Source: Phanerochaete sordida (lineage: Eukaryota; Basidiomycota; Agaricomycetes; Polyporales; Phanerochaetaceae). Taken from it: DNA of 48,632 bases. Where the stretch lies: NCBI GenBank assembly GCA_019973155.2, contig BPQB01000133.1:1-48632 (forward strand), given 5' to 3'. The translations under genes and the position numbers were made by a program. The notes beneath the pieces were generated by a model. The model made no database searches and was not told where the DNA came from. It saw only the letters and a program-made list of their open reading frames with translations. Positions 31,096-39,056 of the stretch are shown piece after piece. Numbering within the stretch: position 1 is the stretch's first letter; each line of letters starts with the position of its first letter.

Positions 31096-32262
31096 ATGAC
31101 TCGACGCTCGCAGGCGCAAGCCGACATCGACGACGACGCTCGGGAGGGAAAGCGACAAAAGATGGAGGAAGAGGAGGTCGAGGTCAGCGCGAGTGCACCG
31201 CGTGCTGCGGGACCCGTGATGCAGGCATTCGAACCAAGGCATCCCGACCTCTGGTACCGTGACGGGAACGTCATCGTCGCTGCAGATGGAATGTCGTTCA
31301 AGGTGCACGCCGGCATCCTTGAGAAGCATTCCACCGTCTTCCGGGAGCTCTTGGACGATACTCGGCCCCGTGAACAGCCCCTCGGTGTCTTCGAAGGATG
31401 CAGTGTTCTGCGCGTAGACGATCACGGCGAGGACTTGGCGGAGGTGCTGCAGGTGTTGTACGACGGAGGCAGCGGGTGCGTGCTTGTGCTCTTTATACTG
31501 CTTCACACAACTCATTTCATGTCGTCCAGAGGGTTCTTTGACTGGAAAAAGCCGATAGAATTTCCTCACCTGCGGAAAGTTACGCTCGTGGCCATCAAGT
31601 ACAACGTTCAGCATGTCATACGCGAGGTGATCGCTCGCCTGGGATACATGTTTCCGTCATCTTTCGAACCCTCTCGCTTGAAACTGCACCATTATGAAAA
31701 TGCACAACCATGGCATCCAGTACGCTTCTCTCACGTGGGAGAAGCTTCAACCGTCGTAGTACTGGCAAGAGCGATCAACCAAGAGGAGCCCCCAGCGTTC
31801 ATATTTATGGCTCTCTACCACTGTCTGGGGATGAAAGCGGACGTCCTACGCCATCCAGATCATCAGGATGAAGGCTGGTCACTGTCACATGAAGATTTTG
31901 TCCGGTGCATGCTTGCCACGGACAGTCTAGTGGCTAAATGTTCGACTGTCAGGGGCTGTGTTGTGGACGCGCTCCAGAAGCCGCTGTGCAGCAATGAGTC
32001 TTGCCGGAGCGGGGTACAGCGCCTGGTCTGCGACTGGATCCAGAGGGGCATGTTCTCGGATTTCGATGTGCTCCGTTCATGCGATCATGAACTCCGAAAG
32101 CAAGCCAAAAAGCACCCCGTCCACAAGCTGTGCAAGGGCTGCGAGAAGACGTTCATTCGGGCGATAGACGCAGAACGTCGCGAGGTTTTTGCAGATCTGG
32201 GCAAGACTTTCGACATCCCCAATTGGCCAGCGGCGCAGGTACAGCCACAGCCCTCGGCGTGA
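31096..32262 (+). CDS. BTB/POZ domain protein
   Basis: Exons 31096-31475 and 31530-32262 give 370 aa. The leader MTRRSQAQADIDDD and GKRQKMEEEE are followed by HPDLWYRDGNVIVAADGMSF, FKVHAGILEKHSTVF and EGCSVLRVDDHGED. The second exon has LRKVTLVAIKYNVQHVIREV, FPSSFEPSRL, then C-x4-C (CSNESC) and C-x2-C (CKGC), and NWPA. The 54-nt intron is a multiple of three and has no stop, so retention would add 18 mostly hydrophobic residues (CVLVLFILLHTTHF) between the BTB core and the rest. It opens the second copy of the BTB / F-box / AFR unit. It is probably nuclear or cytoplasmic, a Cullin-3-adaptor-like protein by family inference. Confidence 0.93.
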   Translation: MTRRSQAQADIDDDAREGKRQKMEEEEVEVSASAPRAAGPVMQAFEPRHPDLWYRDGNVIVAADGMSFKVHAGILEKHSTVFRELLDDTRPREQPLGVFEGCSVLRVDDHGEDLAEVLQVLYDGGSGCVLVLFILLHTTHFMSSRGFFDWKKPIEFPHLRKVTLVAIKYNVQHVIREVIARLGYMFPSSFEPSRLKLHHYENAQPWHPVRFSHVGEASTVVVLARAINQEEPPAFIFMALYHCLGMKADVLRHPDHQDEGWSLSHEDFVRCMLATDSLVAKCSTVRGCVVDALQKPLCSNESCRSGVQRLVCDWIQRGMFSDFDVLRSCDHELRKQAKKHPVHKLCKGCEKTFIRAIDAERREVFADLGKTFDIPNWPAAQVQPQPSA

Positions 32263-32778
32263 ATGTTGTGAGTCGTCCCTCTCGTAGACTTCAAATGCCT
32301 CTCATCATGTAATTTCAGTGGTCTTCTGCCCATTTCTCATGCCCTAGGTACCACCTTCAATGCTCTCTTCATCCACACCTCCGGACTCCCGTCGATGACT
32401 GCCTTTGTACCGTGTTGCCCCAAGATTTACAATAGGACGTATGTCGCTGCGCTCATAATGATATCTGCTCTTTGGGTAACACCTGAAGCATCTGGCCGGT
32501 TTTGAGGACGACTTGTGGCTAGAGTGTTGTTTCTTACCAGACTGCCTGACGCGCTCACCGGGCTGATCTAGGTGCGTAGTGGTTTCACAGCAGGTGGTCC
32601 GTACTCTTACCCTGATGCGCCGGACGCGTTCGGTATTCAACAAAGGGTACGCGATAATCGATATTCGTATTTCCAGATAGTCACCGCCACTAGTCCACCC
32701 TTTGTCCAGCACGGGCGAGCTCATCGTCTCAAGACTACAGCTTTCTTTGTCTGATGTGGCCACCGGCCACGCCACTAA
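32263..32778. other. spacer between BTB and F-box genes
   Basis: No gene recognised. The last ~100 bp, with short words such as TCTCAAG, CTTTGTC and GATGTGG, resembles the region before the F-box gene at 37132, suggesting a shared ancestral promoter. Confidence 0.45.
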
Positions 32779-32787
32779 GTATATAAG
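32779..32787 (+). promoter_or_regulatory. TATA box of the F-box gene at 32844
   Basis: GTATATAAG followed by ACCTT, the same sequence as before 37132. It lies 60 bp upstream of the ATG. Confidence 0.65.
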
Positions 32788-32843
32788 ACCTTGATGTTCG
32801 ACTGCGCAATCTCGCCACTCACGTCGTTCTCCAGCACACCACC

Positions 32844-34595
32844 ATGTCCAACCCAGAGAGTGGCGCTGCTACCTTCACGTTCGCGAAACACACCCATAAC
32901 ATCTTCTCCCTCCCCGTCGAGCTCCTCCATATCATATTCTCCGCCGTTCTCACCGGTTCTTTCTGGGCGTTTCGTGACGATGATCCCTCCTCGGACGAAA
33001 CCAACGTCGACATCAACGTCGCGAAAGTCCGCACAGAGCTGCAGCTGGTCTGCAAGCTCTGGCAATCGTCCGTCCTCTCGTGCCCCGGCCTATGGGCGTA
33101 CATCGACCTCGAATTTTTGTCTCCGGACGCAGTGTGGCGCAGCGTACGGCTTGCCGGCTCCGCGCCGTTGTGGCTCAGCAGCATCAGGAGAACTCTTCGT
33201 GGCGCCGGAGAACGCTCCGAAGTCCAGGACGCCGAGCTGGCCGCAGAGCTGCTCGAGCGCGAGGGCCACCGCATCGCCGTGCTGCTGCTGAGCGCGCCCG
33301 TCTACGCAGAGGTCTCAACACGGGCCCAGACGACCCCACTCACACTCCCACGCGAGGCCACCGCGCTGCAGTACCTCGAGCTCAGCATACCGGAGGAACA
33401 CGCCCTTGCCTCTGATCCACTCTGGCCGTTGCTGTTGGCCCGCGCGCCCAACCTTACTTTCCTCAAGCTCTCGGGCATGTCTCACCAGCCGTGCTGGGCG
33501 GCGCTCTCCACCTCCGCGCCCATCACGCGACTGAGATATCTCACATTACAGTGCGCCCGCGGTGTTGCGCTGGCCGACCTCGCAAGCTTGCTCAGGCGGC
33601 TTCGAGGCCTGCAGGATCTTACACTTCGTGATGTCGGCTTCGTGGAGAGCACCCAAGACGCGGCTGTGGCCCTCGAGAACGCGTGCGCCGTCGAGCTACC
33701 GCGCCTCCGGTCCCTGCGCATCGAGAACATGCACAGCACAATCTTCTGCCTGCTCCGCAAACTGGCGCTCCCCCCGCACGTCCGCGTCATCCTGCACGCG
33801 ATGTCCATGGACGGCGCCGACACCGCCGCCGTCCTGCGCGGCTTCGCGCAGGTCGCCGCGCGCATCCCGCCCGCCGACGTGTACGACCTGAGCCTGCGCC
33901 TCGGCGAGAGCCACCTCGAGGTGTACGGCCACAGGCGCGGGCCGACGCGCTTCGCCGAGATCCACCTGCCCGAGCGCGAGCCCGCCCTCGTGCTGCAGCT
34001 GGGCTGGGCGCAGTCCCCCGCGGACCCGCACCCGACCGCCGTGCACTTCGTGCGCGGCATCTGCGCGTGCTTGCCCCTCGAGCACGCGCGCCTGCTGACG
34101 CTCCGGCTCCCGTCCATGCTCGGCGCGGTGCACGCCGCCATCGGCGCGCTGCGCCCGGTGTTCGCGCGCCTCGTGCACGTCGAGGAGGTGTACGTCGACG
34201 ACAGCGTGAATGCTGTCTGCATGGCGTCCCTCCGCACGCTCCTGCGCGTCGACGACGGAGAGCCGGCGCCGCTGCCGCAGCTCGCCGCCCTCTGGTTCGA
34301 AAAGTGGCGGCCGTGGTGCCCAGAGTGCGCTGCAGACTTCATGCGCGACTTGTGCGAGGTGCTGCGCGCCCGCGCGACGGGCGGCCTCCCAATTGCGCGG
34401 GTCCTCGTGCAGAGCTGGTACGGGCTCAATGTGCCCGACGATGTCGCGGCTACCGTGCGTGCACTGGTTCCTGAGTTCTCGGAGAAGGTCACGCCTCCGG
34501 AGTCGCCGTGGACGGCAAGACACATATGCATCCACAAGATGGAGGGTGTAAAACTGATGCTAGTGGAACCTGGCTTCCCGGTAGCGATAGCATAG
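32844..34595 (+). CDS. F-box-like protein
   Basis: Single exon, 583 aa, beginning MSNPESGAATFTFAKH. FSLPVELLHIIF lies at about 21-32 and TELQLVCKLWQSSVLSCPGLW near 75, the F-box-like pair. The body is leucine-rich (LLLARAPNLTFLKLSGMSHQ, LLRRLRGLQDLTL), and WCPECAADFMRDLCEVL lies near the C-terminus. The long second half is very GC-rich. Very close to the gene at 27609 (shared SIPEE-ALAS blocks) and more distant from 37132. Read as an SCF substrate receptor by family; the target is unknown. It should be followed by a convergent AFR gene in the unit pattern, but only a short remnant is left (34711-34806). Confidence 0.92.
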   Translation: MSNPESGAATFTFAKHTHNIFSLPVELLHIIFSAVLTGSFWAFRDDDPSSDETNVDINVAKVRTELQLVCKLWQSSVLSCPGLWAYIDLEFLSPDAVWRSVRLAGSAPLWLSSIRRTLRGAGERSEVQDAELAAELLEREGHRIAVLLLSAPVYAEVSTRAQTTPLTLPREATALQYLELSIPEEHALASDPLWPLLLARAPNLTFLKLSGMSHQPCWAALSTSAPITRLRYLTLQCARGVALADLASLLRRLRGLQDLTLRDVGFVESTQDAAVALENACAVELPRLRSLRIENMHSTIFCLLRKLALPPHVRVILHAMSMDGADTAAVLRGFAQVAARIPPADVYDLSLRLGESHLEVYGHRRGPTRFAEIHLPEREPALVLQLGWAQSPADPHPTAVHFVRGICACLPLEHARLLTLRLPSMLGAVHAAIGALRPVFARLVHVEEVYVDDSVNAVCMASLRTLLRVDDGEPAPLPQLAALWFEKWRPWCPECAADFMRDLCEVLRARATGGLPIARVLVQSWYGLNVPDDVAATVRALVPEFSEKVTPPESPWTARHICIHKMEGVKLMLVEPGFPVAIA

Positions 34596-34710
34596 CTGCG
34601 CTCTTCGTCCTGCCTGTACTCCTGTGCAGCGTCGAACGTGATGCGAAATGTCGCGGTCAAATAATTGGATTCCCTGAGCCCATGCCAATGATACTAGCCC
34701 GTCGCGTAAT

Positions 34711-34806
34711 AACGAGCCTGCGTAGGTACTCCCCAGATCGACATCCTGCCATAGACCTGTAAATATTTGCAGCACGGAGGGGCACCAAAACGCCGCGTGG
34801 ATGCCT
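34711..34806 (-). pseudogene. remnant of an AFR 3' end and its flank
   Basis: The stretch AACGAGCCTG ... GACATCCTG ... GCAGCACGGAGGGGCAC matches, in order and spacing, the interval between the F-box gene at 37132 and the AFR3 stop (about 38983-39047). The next bases, GCGTGGATGCCTTTCGC, still resemble the last AFR3 codons (GCGATAAATCCCTTCGC). So an AFR gene once lay convergent to the F-box gene here and was deleted except for its extreme 3' end. No AFR domain remains. Confidence 0.55.
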
Positions 34807-34965
34807 TTCGCGCACGCGTGGTAGTTCGCGTGGCTGCTATCGCGTCCCTCAGACGCGTATCCACGCGCGTAGGGCGTGGCAGCGGGGAGAGGGACGGCGG
34901 CCACGTCTGCTCCAGCGACGCGTCTGGTCAGCGACTCAGCGACCGCGACCAGTGACGTCAATGCT

Positions 34966-34977
34966 CACGTGACCGCG
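34966..34977 (+). promoter_or_regulatory. BTB-type promoter motif CACGTGACCGCG with adjacent TGACGTCA
   Basis: 111 bp upstream of the ATG at 35077. A full CRE-like palindrome TGACGTCA (34953-34960) precedes it, giving the most complete version of the composite site TGAC-N(6-9)-CACRTGACCGCG. Confidence 0.65.
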
Positions 34978-35076
34978 TTTCACGCCCGTTCGATGCGCGA
35001 CCCCGTTCTGCTCTGCCCGCATCCACGCCTCGCGCATCCCCAGATACCCCTTATCCTAGCGACACTCCCACACAGA

Positions 35077-36343
35077 ATGACCCGACGCTCGCGGAGGCAG
35101 GCCGGCATCAGCGACGACGAGCAGCGCGAAAACAAGCGGCAGAAGGTCGACGAAGCCGAGCCCGTGTGTGCTGCGCCCGCCGCAGAGCTCGACGCTGCAG
35201 AGTATGAAGGCACACGCTCTGTCACTGCGGGTTCCGATCCTGCAGAGCCCGATGCGCTGGAGACTTTCGAGCCGCGACACCCCGACCTGTGGTGGTGCGA
35301 CGGGAACGTCGTCGTCGCCGCGAAGGGCATGTCGTTCAAGGTGCATGCAAGTATCCTCGCGAGGTATTCGAATGTCTTCAGGGAGGTTCTGGCTGAGAAA
35401 GACAAGAACGAGGGTGTAGACGAAGATGGAGGAGGGGGCGAAGGCGAAGACAGAAATGGCGAGCCCTCGGAGATGTTCCAGGGCTGCCGCGTGCTGCGTG
35501 TCGAGGATCCGGGAGAGGAGTTGGGGGCGCTGTTCCAGGTCTTGTACGATGGCGGTGTAGGGTATGTGTCGGCAGTCCTTGCTACTTTCTCTATGCACAC
35601 ACTAACGCTTGAACCTCAGAGGTTTCTTCAACTGGAACAGGCCTCTACGCTTTGAATACCTCCGGCAAGTGACGCTTCTGGCAGTGAAGTACGAAATCCA
35701 GCACATCATCGACGAAGCCGTCGCGCGCCTGAACTACATCTTCCCGAGCACATTCGAGGAAAGCCGCGTCCAGCGATACTCCTACAAAGACGACCGCATG
35801 TGACACCCGGTGCTCTGCTCCCAGGACAGACACTGCCTGGAGGCCGTCGTCCTCGCGCGGAAGATCGGCGCAAGCAGCCCCCCGCCGTTCATCGTGACGG
35901 CGCTCTACCACTGCCTCGCGCTCAACATCGCCGCCCTCTACTACCCCGCCGCCGCCGCCGCCGCCGCGCGCTTCCTGTCCTTGCAAGACCACCTCACGTG
36001 CGTCCGCGCCCGAGACACGCTCGTCGCGGCCGCGGCCCGCGCTCGACCGCTCAAGAGCCCCGTGTGCGCCGCTCCGGCGGCGTGCCGCGCGAGCATGGAC
36101 GTGCTCGTGCGCAGCGGGGTGCGCGCCGGGCTCTTCGCGGACGCCGCCGTCCTGGACGCGGTCTGCGGCGCGCTGGGCGTGCACGCGGAGCACTACCCGC
36201 AGCACAGGCTCTGCGGCGCGTGTAGCAGCGTGCTCGTGCGGGACATCGACGCGCGCCGCCGCGAGGTCTTTGCGGAGCTGGGCGCGGTATTCGGTGTGAA
36301 GAACTGGCCGGCGGCGCGGGTGCCGCCGACTGCGCAAGCGTAG
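35077..36343 (+). pseudogene. BTB/POZ gene interrupted by one in-frame TGA
   Basis: Exons 35077-35561 and 35620-36343. The leader MTRRSRRQAGISDDE and NKRQKVDE precede a longer acidic linker than in the paralogues, then HPDLWWCDGN, FKVHASILARYSNVF, an inserted Gly/Glu-rich loop (GGGGEGED) and QGCRVLRVEDPGEE. Exon 2 reads VTLLAVKYEIQHIIDEAVARL up to DDRM, then TGA at 35801-35803. The same frame then runs cleanly to NWPAA with both cysteine pairs. In the copy at 31096 the aligned codon is TGG (QPWHPV versus RM-stop-HPV), so a single TGG-to-TGA change explains it. This is a very young pseudogene, a polymorphism or a sequence error; the rest of the frame is intact. Confidence 0.85.
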
Positions 36344-37066
36344 CCTGGCACAAGCCGACGTCCCCAGCTAATGCTCAAGTACCTCTGGTAACTCTTTCGC
36401 ACAAAATACGGTAATGTTGAGGACAGGCCGACAGAAACCTCACCGGAGCTCCAGAAGCCCTGGTATGTCAGACTCCCAATCAGCGCAAGTGGCATGCTTG
36501 GTTTGTGTGCCACGCGACCGTTCCGTGCGCAAGCAGGCCGACGCGTCTCTTATCGGCGAGTGTTCTCCGAGCTTGGCACACTGAGAGGATACACTCGTGG
36601 AGCCTGTTCGCCTCAGTCGCTTGGCGCAGGAGCCCTACGCCGACGACGCCCCAGGCCAGTCACTCCGCGCGATGGTGGCCTATAATACAATAAAGGCACA
36701 GACGACAAGCGTGGCCCACGTAGACCAGCTTCTTTGCTTGCATACTGCCGTACAAGGGGCCTCCAGGGGGCTCATAGCGTGAGTATTCCGTTGTTGCGCT
36801 GCCAGCTGCGCGACGCTCACCGGCGGAGCTAAGTCTAGGTAACCGCCCCCCGCCAGAGGCGGTCCATGCTCCTTTGGCGGTCTGATGCGATGGCCCCGGA
36901 GTGCAACAAGGGGCACAAGGCGGTCAAGCTCCATGTTTACCGGAACGTGCCGCCACTCGACGTAGGTCCTCTTTTGTTTCGAAATTCTGATGGGTACATC
37001 ATCTCAAGGACGCAGGCCGCTTTGTCCTCCGTACGCCAAACACCGATGTGGTCATCGACCGCATCA
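36344..37066. other. spacer between BTB and F-box genes
   Basis: No gene recognised. The 3' part resembles the F-box promoter before 32844. Confidence 0.4.
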
Positions 37067-37075
37067 ATATATAAG
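37067..37075 (+). promoter_or_regulatory. TATA box of the F-box gene at 37132
   Basis: ATATATAAG then ACCTT, about 60 bp upstream of the ATG. Confidence 0.65.
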
Positions 37076-37131
37076 ACCTTTAAGGCCCGACTTTGCAAGC
37101 TTGATATTCAAACATCTCCTCCCTGTACATC

Positions 37132-38877
37132 ATGTCCAACATAAACTGTGGCATCGCCAACCTCTCGCTCACAAGCGATATCCACGACATCTTTTCCCTC
37201 CCCGTCGAAGTCCTCCAGATCATATTCTTCGTCGTCCTCTCCGATACGTTCTGGGCGTCTCGTGACCTCGACCGCGTCTCCGGAACCAACGTCCCCAAAC
37301 TTCGCACAGAACTGCAGCTGGTCTGCAAGCTCTGGCAATCCTTCGTGCTCTCGTGCCCCCGTCTATGGACGTTCGTCGACCTCCAATTCTCGTCTCACAA
37401 AGCCGTCTTGCGCGCTGTGGATCTTTCCGGGACAGCTCCGCTGCTATTCAGCGGCCACAGAAGATATCCTCGCGGTGCCGAGGAACGCTTTGAATACTTG
37501 GAAGCCCTCAGAATAGTTGCGAAGCTCCTTAGCAGCGCGGCCCATCGTATCGCTGCGCTGCTGCTGCACAGTCCCGAGGACAGTGCCGTGCTCGTGGGAT
37601 GGAGCTTGCATGAAAGCCCAATCACACCGCCCTGCAACGCCACTGCGCTGCAGCATTTCGAGCTTTCCATGTTTTCCGTTTGGGACGCCAAGGCCGGCAA
37701 TGCACCAGACCCTCTCTGGCTGTCCATACTGGCTGGCGCACCGAACCTTACCTCGTTCAAACTCACAGGAGTGGGCCACCAACAGTTCTGGGCGACGCTC
37801 GCCACCTCCACCCCCATCACGCGGCTGCGCTCTCTTGAGCTAGTATTGAACGACCGTATTGCTATCCTCGACTTTGCAACACTCCTCGGCCGACTCCCCG
37901 AGCTAGAGAATCTCGACCTTCGATACGTCTTCTTCGTCGAGTTTACGGTCGAGACCGCGACAGCGGCGCTGGAGAATGGACGCGACATCGAACTTCAGCG
38001 ACTTCGATCTCTACACATCAAGGACTGCCAGAGCAACGTCTTTTGCCTCATTCAAAAGCTCGTCCTGCCTCTGCGGGTTAACATCGTCTTGGATCATATC
38101 ACGATGGACCCGAAACGCGGCGACGAGGATACTATTTTGCGCTGTATCCCCCGCATCGTAGCGAGCGTTTCACCCGAGAACATGGAGGTCCTCAGTCTCC
38201 GCCTCGACAAGGGACATATCATGCTGTCCGGATGCAGCGAGACTGCATCCCAATCTGCGCACTGCAAGCCAGGCCTACTGCTCCAGTTCGAAGGCGATCC
38301 CTACCGGCCCTTCGACCCACAGCCGACGGCCGTCCACTTCGCGCGGGACATCCTCGCATGCCTGCCCCTAGAGCAACCCCACTCGATGACGCTCGAGCTC
38401 CCGCCAGGGCCCTGCGCGGTGTACGAACACATCGCGGTGCTGCGCCCCGTGTTTGCGCGCCTGACGCACGTCCAGGCCTGCGTCACCAACAGCCCAGCCT
38501 CGCAGGCGATGGCGTCTCTTGTCCAGCTCCTCCGCGTCGAAGACGAGGATCCCGCGCCGCTTCCGCAGCTCGCCTGCCTGGGGTTTGGCAACAGGCTGCC
38601 GTGGTGCCCAGGGTGCGCCTCAGACTTCGCGCGCGACTTGTGCGAGGTGCTACGCGCGCGCGCTGCAGGCGGACGGCCGGTTCGTCGGGTAGCGGTAATG
38701 AGCCCGAACGGACTGAACGTCCCAGAATCTCTCGAGTCTGATGTGCGCGCGTTGGTCGCTGTCTTCGAGGATAATGTCGAGTCTCCGAAGGCGACGCAGG
38801 CAGACGGACGCGAGTGCCCCTGTAAGAAGGGCGATGGGATGCCAGCGCCACAGGGAGCAGAGGCAACGGAAGATTAG
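37132..38877 (+). CDS. F-box-like protein
   Basis: Single exon, 581 aa, beginning MSNINCGIANLSLTSD. FSLPVEVLQIIFFVVL is near 20-35 and LQLVCKLWQSFVLSCPRLW near 70. Leucine-rich segments include LLGRLPELENLDLR and LAGAPNLTSFKLTG, and WCPGCASDFARDLCEVL sits near the C-terminus, followed by a short Lys/Glu-rich tail. The family role is recruiting targets to SCF ubiquitin ligases; the actual target is unknown. It differs from 27609 and 32844 in the middle (FSVWDAKAGNAPDPLW), so it is the most diverged of the three unit copies. It is tail-to-tail with AFR3, with 179 bp between the stops. Confidence 0.92.
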   Translation: MSNINCGIANLSLTSDIHDIFSLPVEVLQIIFFVVLSDTFWASRDLDRVSGTNVPKLRTELQLVCKLWQSFVLSCPRLWTFVDLQFSSHKAVLRAVDLSGTAPLLFSGHRRYPRGAEERFEYLEALRIVAKLLSSAAHRIAALLLHSPEDSAVLVGWSLHESPITPPCNATALQHFELSMFSVWDAKAGNAPDPLWLSILAGAPNLTSFKLTGVGHQQFWATLATSTPITRLRSLELVLNDRIAILDFATLLGRLPELENLDLRYVFFVEFTVETATAALENGRDIELQRLRSLHIKDCQSNVFCLIQKLVLPLRVNIVLDHITMDPKRGDEDTILRCIPRIVASVSPENMEVLSLRLDKGHIMLSGCSETASQSAHCKPGLLLQFEGDPYRPFDPQPTAVHFARDILACLPLEQPHSMTLELPPGPCAVYEHIAVLRPVFARLTHVQACVTNSPASQAMASLVQLLRVEDEDPAPLPQLACLGFGNRLPWCPGCASDFARDLCEVLRARAAGGRPVRRVAVMSPNGLNVPESLESDVRALVAVFEDNVESPKATQADGRECPCKKGDGMPAPQGAEATED

Positions 38878-39056
38878 ACATCCTTCTTGACTGATGGCCA
38901 GGATTGACCGTGTCGCACGACAACGTCGCAATCATAATGCAATACATTTCTCCGCTCGAGTCTGCGCTAGAATTGTCGTGTACTAACGAGCCTGGTCACA
39001 CGCCCATCTAGCTGACATCCTAGGCCTGTACTCGCAGCACGGAGGGGCACTACAAC

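Noticed and set aside
35801..35803. TGA read as selenocysteine
   Set aside because: Mushroom-forming fungi generally lack the selenocysteine machinery, no SECIS-like structure was sought or seen, and the paralogue simply has TGG.
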